Shown here in pieces: positions 36,001 through 48,200 of a stretch of 64,000 nucleotides of DNA. This stretch comes from Apteryx mantelli (lineage: Eukaryota > Chordata > Aves > Apterygiformes > Apterygidae). Location: NCBI RefSeq assembly GCF_036417845.1, contig NC_089985.1, positions 33,934,583-33,998,582 on the forward strand. The letters run 5' to 3'. A program made the position numbers and the translations under genes. How positions within the stretch are numbered: position 1 is the first letter of the stretch; the number at the start of each line of letters is the position of its first letter. Below the pieces are notes generated by a model. That model saw only the letters and a list, made by a program, of their open reading frames with translations. It ran no database searches and had not been told where the DNA came from.

Positions 36001-38964
36001 AGGTTGTAATAACTTGGGGAGAGCAGGAGGAAGAGACAGACTCTACAGAAAAACACTAATTCTCTCTTAATCTAAACCCATTATTTCTAGATTTGAGTAG
36101 GCAGCTTTCCTTTAGGAGGTAAAATGATGATGGTGGAATTATGCCATCCCACTGTCACTAACAGACCACTTTGTGGATGACAAAAGATAAGGAATGAACA
36201 TAGAAAATGCTATTTAAAGCTCCACTCAGGAACCTAGAAATTTGCATTTGATAGAAGGGATTTAAATTGTATTAGAAAGCAAGGTGCACTAAACAATTAC
36301 AGTTTATTACTATGTTGGTTCACTGCCTGAACCTATACTTATCACATACCGCAGTAGCAAAGGAGCAGCAGTGTTCAGTGCACTTGAGCTGTATGCATAT
36401 TAATAGGAGAGCTAGCTGAGCAAACAGGGAAAGGGCCAAAAGCTTTTAAAAAACAAGTGGCTTGCAGATTTTGTGGACAGATTGGTGTAATTTGGGTCTT
36501 AAGTCACATTTCATAGAAAAGTTTTCCATTAACCAAAATGGATTCCCAGCACAGTGCTTGGAAGAGAACACGCTTTTCTCTGTCACAGCATATAAGCTGT
36601 GGAATGACTCTGACCCAAGACAGAAACACATATTCTGCAGCAGCTGATTCAGAAAGACTTTATACACACCATCTCCCTTAGCAGTCAGATCATGGCCAAA
36701 GACACTTATAGTCTATCTGCTTCATTTGTTGTTATGCTGCATATGAAGGCTACAGAGTGCGAATATTCATACCAGTCAAAAAGGTATGACACTTTCTTTT
36801 TTTCCCATTGAGTCCCCATATGAAATACAGATTAAAAGACCCTTTGATGTAAAAAACAAAGGTTTCCATATTTACCATATGCTTCCCATCTTTAGTTAGG
36901 GGAACAGAATGAAACATACCCCAGCCATTCCTCTGGACCCTCCGAAGTTTACCCTGTTTTTTCACAGTGGCCTCCAACCTTCTTCGTCCCCTCCTTGTTT
37001 CTTGATTTCTTGACAACCCGTGTCCTTGGTCATCCATACAAAGAGATTGAGCATTCAGGCCTTCCTAAACACTGAACTAACTGGGACAGAAATCTGCAAT
37101 ACTGGAGTGCCACGGAGGGGTAAGCAAAACAGTACTTCTATGTGGCAGACTGAGATTCGGCCAAAGGGGAGCAGCCAACCTTCTGACTACACTAACTTTT
37201 ACCAAACTATGACACTAAGGAGGCCAAATACAGAGAATATTAAATGAAGACTATAGGATGCCGTGAGAAGAACAGGAAATCTTGAAGGCTCCAACACATA
37301 TGGGAAAACCACAGCAACTTTCAGATTTCAGTAGATTAATTTTAAACCAAAAGCTTGGAAAGAGTCTCTCAGAATGCGCTCTGCTTATTCAGGGCCTGTC
37401 TGCGTATGCCTATATTCCTTAGCAGCAAGAAGAAAGAAACTATTCCTTTATGGACTAATACAGGATCACAGGAAGAGGGTAATGGATGAATACCAGATAC
37501 TGGTGCTACAACGCTCTATGGCCACCATCCTTCCGTGACACAGCTTGGACAAGTTTTACTTTTCACTTCTGGAAAAAAAAAAAAAAAAGTGTACTACTTC
37601 TCAATAGAGTGACTCAACACTTATCTATACCATAAGACTGAACAACTAACGCCCTTTGAAAGCACTAATGGGCTAAATGGCATCAGGGACAGGAAGTTAT
37701 CAGTGTTAATCCGCTTCAACTGGTTTAACTGTTACAAGGAATAGAAATGTCTATATGCAAGACACTTCCTCTGAGAGTCCCCTTTCCTGAAACAGAAGGA
37801 CACAGTCTTTCAACGTGCTTTCCCACTAGCATAATTGCTCACCAACTGCTTTCGCAAATCAATTATGTTGTCTCAGCGTTAAAGGATGGAAGGCAGAGTA
37901 GACCAACTTTTTGTTTATCTAGGCATGCTGGCAGGTTACAGTCATATGTTCTGCCATCTGTACTGCTAGCTTTATCCTTTATCCAATCGTAACAGGTAAA
38001 ATGGCATTGGTGTAACTGAATCTGTTCTCTCAGTCACGGAAGGAGCCAGAATATGCGTTTGTTTTTTCCCCATTTTAAGAAGAAGCAGGAGATGGACACT
38101 CTTGCCCTTTTAAAACATTCGGTTTTTCAATAGATGGGCAACTTGCCCCGGTCTGTTAATGTGGGATCTGTTCAATGCAAAGCTGAAAAGGTTTCGTCTC
38201 TTGGGAAAGCATCGAACTGCTGATGAACATTTGGTGGCCTTTAGCAAAAAGGATGCAATTTCTGCCAACAGGATCCCAGCAGGCTAGTAAGGATAGGCTC
38301 CAAATTAGGTGGGATTGTGATGCCGGGACTTCAGAAGGCCTGAACTGGGTATATGAGTTTGCTGACTAGATCCAGGCCTACCCCCTCCTCGGCCTTTTCT
38401 TACTTGTAGTTTTTAAATTACAAGTATGTTGGCAAATGTCATGGCTGCATTCAAGAGAACCTAGAAACTTTCAAATGCACAGGGTATGTGAAGAAGAACT
38501 TTCCTCTGATAAAAAGACTGCTAGGTTGGGCAGGTTTCTTTTAAAATTTGATTATATTAGAAAATTTGCTACTAAAGGTGCTTGAAAATGCTTTGAAAGT
38601 ATGTCTATAGGTCAGTATGAGTTTTTTCCTTCTGCCTTTCTCAACGAAACACAATCCAAAGGCAATTTTCTAAAAAACAATTCCCTCTTTCCCAAAGCAG
38701 ACGCTTTTATATCAACACACACATTCACCCTTCCCCTTTAGACTGCCTCTCTGAACAGTAAGACATATTACTTTTTCAACCAATTCTATTTATGTTACTA
38801 AATAGTTATAATGATTTTTTAAAAAGTTGGCTGCAGCTGAAACCTGACTTGAAGTCAGACAAGAATGTCCAGCAGACCTATTAATCTTCAAATGACTATC
38901 TTCTGATAGCCTGAAAGGAGCAACATAGCTTGATTAACTAGGAAGAGGCTTAGTTTTGTTTGTT

Positions 38965-38970
38965 TTTAAT
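38965..38970 (-). promoter_or_regulatory. Candidate poly(A) signal of SPATA6 (ATTAAA)
   Basis: On the minus strand ATTAAA lies about 150 bases after the SPATA6 stop codon, with T-rich sequence further on. The nearest canonical minus-strand AATAAA I noticed is far away (36303-36308). Either or neither may be used. Confidence 0.25.
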
Positions 38971-39117
38971 AGTTCCCCATTTGGCAACCCCATTGCTCAG
39001 CAACCCTGCCCAAACATAACTACATCTTAAAAATAGAGTACAAATATTTGTTACATAAAAATAGTTTTCATTAAAAATATGAACATTGTGTACTGTGCAT
39101 TTCCAAGCAAAATGCTA

Positions 39118-39298
39118 TCAGGAGTGGGTTTTTTGGTCCGAAACAGTGCCAGAAGCTTTTCGGTACATATTTCTGTATATTTTCTCGAGACTGTCTTCAA
39201 AGATCGCTCTGTGAGGCTTCCCTTTGTATACAGCTGCATGACTGGACCAATATTCACCATTATCCAAGTGAACAGTGGTGTTCTGCTGTACTGGTGAA
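39118..39298 (-). CDS. SPATA6: SPATA6 last coding exon with stop
   Basis: 181 bases including the TGA at 39120-39118. Acceptor ttgtgttaacag. It encodes SPVQQNTTVHLDNGEYWSSH, then AAVYKGKPHRAIFEDSLEKI and YRNMYRKASG, ending SDQKTHS. It matches human LDDGEYWSNRAASYKGKSH and YRNLYKKA closely. Confidence 0.96.
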
Positions 39299-42200
39299 CT
39301 GTTAACACAAAGAAGCAAAGCAATAATCATCAAATCAAGAGAAGTAACAGGAGTCAGAGCACAAAAACAGCAGAAATCCAAAGTAAAGCTGCTAACCACA
39401 GATTACCTTTCACAAATAGAAATAAAAGCTGCACTGCAGCTACTTCTAAGATATGGGAGCCCCATGTTATTCATTCACACAAATTCTCCCCCATGTAACC
39501 AAGAGCACTTGATAATACCTCTTAGATAGAAAGAGAATTAATTTTCAAATAGCATGCAGTCATTTTGCTGTATTTTGATAGGCAGTGTGACTAGGCACTG
39601 AGCCTATGCAATAGAAACACAGTAGGATTTTTGTGTCATTTGAAGGTCAAAATGTAACCACAAGCAGTTATTTCAATATGAAGACAATCTATCTGAGGTA
39701 TATTAAATTACTGTGGCTGCAGCTGTAAAGTGTTCTATCAGAAGCATCTTGGATTAAGTATTCTACCAAATACATTATGATCTAACAGCAATCAAGTGTT
39801 CGTTTCCCACCCCGTCTTACGTGTCACTGTTTTAATACTAAACACAAATATATTCTCATATTTCAGTTGCTTTGAGAAATTATTTCCTAGATCTATGAAG
39901 CAAAGTTTATTATTTTAAAATCATTATGAAACACTGACAAATTTGAAGTATGTATACCTAAAATTCATAGCTGTTTGCATTCTCTTGAACCTTTGAAACA
40001 AAGGGTTATGTTATATAATGAAATGAGCCTTTTTCCTGTAATAAAACATGAAACTAGATCAAAACTCATAAGCAAAAAATGACTACTGAGGTGACATCTT
40101 TCACATCTGCTCAGAGATTGAGACACTTAAAAATTAGGACTGAGTTACTCTTAGCCTTTTGAGAAGGTTATCAGTCTGGGAAAATAAACCGGAAATGCGA
40201 AACTTACTGGTGGCCATCTTCACCTAGGAAATGGATTAAATTTCATGGGGAAGTTTTACATTTTCTTATATACATACCATCTATTAATCTAGTATGGTCA
40301 AACAAGTTGTTAAAGCTTTGTCCTCAATATCAGTAAACTCCTGTGACAAAATTGAAAGAATCCTTCCATGAAAGCACTCACTCATATACTTTTAGCTTGC
40401 TACAGCAAAACATATTCAGGTTTTCATTTTAAGAAAGGAAAATGGGGAGGGAAGAAAAGAAAGAGGTAGGGACAGTTTTTCAAATTCACATTTCTAAGCC
40501 TCCACTGTCCCGTGGAAAACAGAAGGAGGAACAGCTTTTGCTGTTAGATTAGTTAGCTTTTGCACTTAGATTTCTTACATTTGAATACTATAGTGATGCC
40601 AATCTCTACCACATGAAACAACAACAGCAAAATCTATATGAGGTTCCAAAATTAAAGATGGAAAAAGATCACCTTCACACTTTTGGAAAAGTCAAGCCCC
40701 AACACTTTAGTTCAGTCAACAGCATGAAGAAAATTTAAACCTATTTATCATCCTAGACACAGTGAACAGTGCCCTGCAGTTTGGACACAAAGAAACATAA
40801 CAGCAAAATTAACAGGGAAGTTACACAGGCCTATGTTAAATGTAGACAAGTGAATACACTGGAGACCATCAACAACTGCACTAAACTTCTGCTTTCTTTC
40901 CACAGCTCGTATCACCTCACTTCCGATAGGGCCTTCTTAGTCCAACAAATAAGCAGCACACTAGGAGGGACATTGGTGTACAATCTTGCAGACAGCTCTG
41001 ATATAGTTTTCTTCAGAATCTATTTCCTATAGTCAGCCTTATGCTTGCACTTTCTTCTACTAAAAGCAGATCATCTGCTTAGAGAAAACCCACATCCAAC
41101 AATTTTAACTGCAGTAGGAGGAAAGTATCAAAGAATAATAGTAACTTTTGCAAATTCCTTATTCTGTTTCTGACAAAGACTTAAAAGACATAAGCTTCAT
41201 TATCTTTTTGTGTATTTCCATTAGTCAGTCCTTGCACATGAGGTACATAGCCCTGGTGTGGACAAAGATTCAGCCAAGCTAGGGAAGAGTCCCTCGCCTG
41301 TCTCAACTGGAAACCATCTGAATCTGAGCTAAGCAATCTGGGAATTACACTCACAAATCATATTAACAGTAGGATTTCTGCACGCAACTCCCTGCTCTGA
41401 AATACCTGTCATATGCTTTTGTTCCCTCATACATCTCCTTTAGGAGCCCCAGAAGTTCTTTTCTGAGTGAGTCATATACTAAATATTTCACAAAACACGG
41501 ACCTTTTCCTTACTCCCAGTGGTTTTCAATCATCTACTTTACTGCCAACATTTGGTCGACAGTACCATGTCCTTCTCTGAACTCTGTCTCTGTCCTTGTA
41601 TCTTGTTTACGAGCGCTGTGGCAAACACTCGGCAGTCAGACTGTCCTGGAGTCCTTAGGCGTCTCTCCCTTTTGTGAGTGGGATTAGTGCTGCCAGTCTC
41701 TAAAGCCAAGGAACTGTCCTTTCCCAACTTGAGTGCCACATTTCATATCACATCATCTCTTGATGCTGCAGTATTAAGATATGTTTCTTCTTTTCTCATG
41801 GCCTTCAGTTTCAGCATCAATCTCAAAGTCCTAAAGCTGCCCCAAAACAAAAACTTGCACTTTCTCTCTCACAAACACATCCTACACATTTTACTTGCAG
41901 CAGCTGTCAGGACAAAGTACAAAGTAGCAAAGAACACAGGAGTGAACATAGGTAGAGAAATGCTAACAACTTCAGTAACAGCTTCATGCAAATGTGAAAA
42001 TCTAAGATTCATTTTATTAGATACCTTGTCCAAAGGTATCTACAAATTACAGGAGCTAAAAAAAAAAAACTTCTTAGGCCTTTTTGAATTATGCTCCTTT
42101 CAGTCGTGTACAGTGGTGATTCATGAGGCCATTGTTACAAAATATTGCATCACATTTAATTATCAAAATAAAACCTTTTAAAGTCAAGCAGTCTCAATTT

Positions 42201-45200
42201 TAGCGCCATAGTTCTACGATTTTCTCTTAAGATAAGCAAAAACAGAAAGCCATACAACCCAACTATGTTTTATGTTACTTAACATCATTCCTCCGAGTAC
42301 CCAAAACATTCTACAAAATACGGTGTGCATACATAGAGAACCTTAACAGTGATCCACTTCTACAACAGAAGTTGTCAAAATCAAATCAAACAGTACATTC
42401 TAAGTAAAATATTAAAATGAAACCCTAATCATACATCTGAAGAATACACAGAATAATTAACCTATATAAACCAGACAGGATCTCAGGTTTTCAAGACCTC
42501 TGATGAAATATTGCATGCTGAATCTCTAACGGGTAGTCTATGTTTTTGCTGTAATTTTTAAAATGCTTTCTCTTTTCCAGGCATGTCCTTTGATAAAAAG
42601 ACAAATTACTAAATAAAGTTAAACTTATTTTTGCACTTCCATAATTTAAAAAGTATAGCCAAATGGTTATTTTTAAAGTTACATTTGCTCTGTAGCTGGG
42701 CTGAAGAAAACCCAAGGACTACCATCCAAAGATCATTTTTATGACCCAGTCCAGTTCCAAAATCAGGGTTTTATGAAGACTATACTGACACAGTGCCAAA
42801 CAGCATGAAAGGCATAATGATAATTAATTGTATTTTGCTTTTAGGTGAAAAAGCTTGGTAGGACTAACTCCTACAGAAGCCTTTTCCCCATGCAATATAT
42901 TATATAGCTCAAAATAGGAAGTGAAATTTTTAGCTAAATTTAAAGGGCAATACCATGAATAAGACAGTTCTCTACTGGCCAGAGAAAAACTCCATACCTG
43001 CTCTGCAGTTCACTCATGGATAAGGATGCTTTATGTGAAAACTCTCCTGTTTTAGTCAAGTCTTCTTTTGATGAGTTACTCTCATCCTAAAACAAAGCAA
43101 AACAAAACAAAAAACAGAAATCACATTCTCATTACCTTGGTTTCTCATTATAATGATAACATTTCAAAAATACTTTCCTTCCATTTAGTAAAAGACTATT
43201 AAAGCGCTTACATTTCTTGGGGGAGAAAGGGAGAAAGTGTAATGAACCAAATGCCATTTATGAACACTTTTAATTAAGTTCACCAAAATTGCAGCTAATA
43301 ATTTTCAGGTAATAAACTGGAAAGAATTTCTTGGCATTGTAGATCTAAAGAACTATGCAGAAAACATAAGCCTCAATAATCACCAACAAACATGTGGCAT
43401 AAATGCTACGAAACCCATTGCTCACCACCTTACTTCTGTGTCTTGCAGAAGAGGGGGAAAAGAACTTTAAACTTCCATGATTCATTAGCTTTTTATAACG
43501 AGCTACTGTTATCCACATAAGGCACTGCATGAGACAGCAGTATTCTACACATCTAAATACTTCCATTCTACACACAGGGTTGAGAATATGCTTATCCAAC
43601 TTTAAAAAATATTTGTGACGTACCTAATGACCCTTCGCTGGTATTCTTAAGAGTTGCTACAAAGCAATCTTATCTTCCAAATGCTATCTAGACATTAATT
43701 AACCTACAGTTACCCTTTGAGGTAAGTAAGAAACAAAATACATCTTTTGAAGTGAGCCAGTTGCTCACCTGAGACAGACAGGATGGTGGGAATTCCATCC
43801 ATATATGACCAGGTTCACTCTACACTGAAGAATAAAGACACTACTTAAGAGGTGATACTAAGTGATGCTTTCAGCAGGACCCAATTGCTACAAGGATTAG
43901 GAAACAAAATAATCTTTCATGATACATAAGAAGTTACTGGAAAAAGAGACTGCAATAAAAATAATCAAGCTTGTTGTTAACACAGAACTGGGAGAGAAGA
44001 CAATAAATATAATGGCAGATGACAATAAGATGCAGAGCAAGCTGAGTGGCAGGAGTATGGATGAGGGAAAACCTAACACAATTTATTGTGGTGAAATACA
44101 AGGTAATAAGTGTGTTTGTAAACAGGAAAACTCTCTTCCTTCAGCAGTCACAGACTATAAAGCACTGAGTAGAAGAAATGGGGTACAGTGATAAATAAAA
44201 CTCTGCAGTATTTGCCAGAGGCAAATTATGTTCTGGAAAGCAGAAAAAGATGGAAACATTATGATACTGTGAAAATATCTTAGTGGAAAGTTACAGTGGA
44301 CACCCTAAGGAATCTGCAGCACAGTTCCAGCCACACTATTTTTACAGAACACTATGGAAACGAAGTTCTGAAAAACACAGCTGGATGCTTCTGGGAATGG
44401 TTATTTAGCATTAGGCTCATTGGAATAAAACAGAATAAGAGATACTTTTAAACTTTTCAAAGTTTGGAAGAGGATCCAGACTGGAGCCAAAATCTTTACT
44501 CATCAAATGGCCAGCGCACTTGCTTTACTATTGCCTCACTTTCAAGATGACCTGTTTACCTCATCCACCCACTGCCTAACTATGCAGTCTAGATTTTGGG
44601 CCTTCTGGGGAAGCACAATACAATCCTGGTGTATTTTACAGCACTCAGTGCAAGTATGCCTGACTTTTTGTTTGTTTGTTTGTTTAACAGGTCAGCTGCT
44701 ATTATAGCTTTCACAAGTTAGCAGCACATGATAATTAAACACTGCGAGACTTTTCTGTAATATCCTCCTATTCCTTTTGCTCAGTGGAAGAAAATGGACC
44801 TAGAAAAATGATGCTTTTCTGATATTCTTCTGACCTGATCTGTAATTAAGGATCCAAAAATCCTATCCAATGCCCTGATGGTTGGAGTTTTCAGGGCAGA
44901 CACATGAGGTTTTCTGGCAGAAGAGGAATCAGAAAAGCTTCACTTCTAATTATTAATCCCTGTGTATATTCACCATGTGTTCAATACTGGAAGTGACCAT
45001 GTGTGCTAACAGAAAGCCAATAGAAAGCACCATGCTTTAAGAATCTAACACCATACTTTCAAATTTGTGTTCTTTTGTGCAATATTGTGGCAAGAAGCGA
45101 ATACCAGCATGTGTAAGTCATTCTAGAGTAGCATATGACTTCATTCCAAGAGTTGCTTCAAGTGATGTTTAAAAATAAAACTAATAAAATACCAAAAGAA

Positions 45201-48200
45201 GAAAGCAATGGAGTCCTCTTTTACCCATTACTGTACTTAATAGTCATAGTCTTTATGACTATATAGAGCAACAGTGTAACCAGTCATTCAGATCTCCTAA
45301 CAAACTAGTAAATCTTTTATCATTAAGTCATGGTCTACTGTTCAAGGAAAGTAGTCAAGGACCACTGGAGATAGTTTGCACTGTGCAAACTTTCATTACA
45401 TGTAGGTGCTGCACTGTCATAAATTTCAACCTGCTATCCTAAGTTCATTGAAACATCAGAGGAGTATTTGACAAGATTTGTACCTATTCTGGAGTAGCTG
45501 AAACACAAAATTATGATAGGCATCTTTTATTTGACAGGCAGCAGCTCACAAGAGATCATAACATTTGTATAAAAACTCAGGGAGGTACAACACGTACTAC
45601 ATCATACAGTCTTAACATGCATGAGGAAAGGTTTTTCAGGGTTTAAAACAAAAAAGAACACACAAAAACTAAGCTAAAAATAAAGGCTTGACAGACAAGA
45701 AAATGAACAGATTAAGAGTGCCTACAGGTGACACAAGGAGCTGCCCATGGTGGCTAAATCTGGTGGTGATGGTGGGGTGTCGAGATTTCAGGGCCAAGAC
45801 AGATATTCTTCAGTACATCTCTCAGCAGTGAATTAAAACAAGAACCTTCATCTTCTGCCTCAGTCCTCTGCAAGGGCTTACTGTAGCCACTGGAGTCACT
45901 GCATCCCAAACAGCACAGTTCATACTCAAGCATATTAGCGTTACCCCTACCTGCTCTGTGCTGAAGTGGGAAGGGAGGAGGCCAGGGCTCACACACTTCT
46001 GTCACACTTCCCACAGACACAGTAAACTCTGCCAGAGGGACAAGATGGGCCGCTGGCAGCAGCAGTAAATTAAAATTGCAGCAAAATTTGAAAGTGGATT
46101 TCTGTCACCATTCCTTTTCCAAGAAGAGAAACTGAAGCAAACAAGATGTCTTTCTCCACTGAGAGACTTGTGTCTCTTCTAACTGATCAGTAACATCAGT
46201 CTGTTACATTTCCAGCAAAAATAATAACTTCATCAGAGGTCTTTATCTTAACCTTACCTACTCTAATTCTTATATCCTTTTATCTTACCTCTCTTTTACA
46301 TCGTCTCATACATAAGAACCTAAGTTCTTTGCAGATGGACAGTCCTGTCATTCAGTTTGTGCAATGTTTTGCCCAGGGAGATCCTGTGCCACAACTGGGA
46401 TTCTTAGAATCACAGTAACAAAAATTGTTATCTGACTAAAACTGCACTTCAAAATTCCATCAGACTCAAGGACAAAATGTTCTGATCCAGGGCACAATCT
46501 CATTAGATAAAGAGCTCTGCTCATTGAAAGCCAGGTAATTAAGAAAAAAAAAAAAGCACACATTTGAAGAATAATATTAGCTCTACAAACAGCTGGACAC
46601 CAGCAGCTGGTGATGTGCAGCTGCACAACATGTTATGTCCTTAATGTTCTACAGGTCAGTAATGTATTTTTTTTTCCTTAAACTGAAAGCAGGGGACCCA
46701 AATTTAAAAAATAATGTAATCATCTTCAGTACCCTGCGAGAGGGTTACCCATACCACCTGTCCACAAAGGTTGCATAAGGAGGCTATCAAAATCAGTGTG
46801 AAACAGTTCAGCTTATATACCAAATCCACATTTCTACACTCAAGGCTGCCTCGAAAAACAAAAGTGTAATAAAACCAAATCTCTAGGCACAATTCTCTTC
46901 CTCACCCATTTTGTAAAAAAAAAAAAAAAAAAAAAAGTTAGTTTGCAGTCAAACTTACAAATATTAGACGCTGTCTAGCGCTGTGTGTCCTTAAAATATT
47001 TTTCACTCGTTTATGGATCTCATCTCCATTTGCTGGTGTAGGCCAACCAGAGTTAAATCTGAAAGAGGAAGAGGGAAAATAAACCAACAGAAGATAATAG
47101 TTCCTGGGTAGAAAGCTCCAAAATACTTTTGATTCTGATTTTTTTTTAATTATGAAGAATACATTACTTCCTTCTGTTTGGAACAGATACAATGTTCAGA
47201 TTCAATTTTTTTCTCCTCTGGAGTACAACTAAAGAAACATTTCAAAGCCACGCATAAACAATATGCATTCACAATCCCAACAGAAGATACAAAGCAGAGA
47301 AAATGTTGATGATTTTGTAACTGAGTAATATTTCTGTAATGTTTGTATTGTCCCTACAGAATAGAAAAGCTATGCAATTATTCTATTCCCAGTGATCAGG
47401 TTGCATTTTTTATCTTTTTAAAGGAAGTATTACATACATGAAGTCGTTTCCACTGGGCTAAACCATCAGGAAGATAACCCCAACGTGCGCAAATTGGAAA
47501 ACCCATAGAGTTCAAAAACTGCAAACTCTCAATCTTTCCTAAACATGAAAGTACTGCAAATTTCACAAGACAGAACAGGATTTCAAGTTGCTTTTTCATA
47601 TTAAAAACAAGGTAGCTTGCTTGATATGAGTGACTGAAAAACTTTGGATTTATTCTTTCATGTTTTGCAGTATATTTTTTCCAGTTTACTCAGAAAAACC
47701 TTCATACTTCTCAGTGAGCTCAGAAGCTGGCAGAAATTTCATGTCAATAGTTATTCTCAGACTACTAAGGGAGGCAGATAAGATTTCAAGGATAGGATGA
47801 TTTACACACCAATCTCCATATTTTAGTATACTCAAAAATATATTATCAAAAAGGTTCAAGATTAAGGCAAAGCAAGAATTCACTGGGGAACAGGTATGAG
47901 ATTGTATAAAAAAACCCATTTCATCACAATCACAGAAACAAGACACCAAATCAAGATTGTGCATCTTCTTTTCAGTGTTTCCTAACCTTTGAGAACCTGA
48001 CTTTGGAGTGCTAGTTTCATTTACACTGTTTCCTAAATTTGAAGAGCACCAAGGAAATAATAACTCCTGACATGGTATCATGCTCACGTGAAAATGGGCC
48101 ATGAGCAGGACTGCAAGCTGTAGATCCACTGCAGACCTCTGCAATTTGAGCTAATGGAAGAGCAGCTAGGAGCGGTGCCGGGCTGCCATACTCTGGGAGG

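Larger units (their letters stand above)
24131..39117. other. Region between convergent 3' ends; includes SPATA6 3' UTR
   Basis: About 15 kb with no recognised gene. Two CpG-rich patches lie at its left side. From about 27,100 rightward it is AT-rich with scattered A/T runs and a CCTT repeat near 30,740-30,755. The right end must carry the 3' UTR of SPATA6 on the minus strand. Open frames here are short and match nothing I know. Confidence 0.75.

Noticed and set aside
36750..37037. 95-codon minus-strand frame downstream of the SPATA6 stop
   Set aside because: Unrecognised and in the likely 3' UTR or beyond. Could be a chance frame; no conserved motif.
41678..42181. 167-codon + strand frame antisense to SPATA6
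   Set aside because: Lies in an intron, matches nothing I recognise, and its start has no supporting context. A protein search would be needed to revive it.
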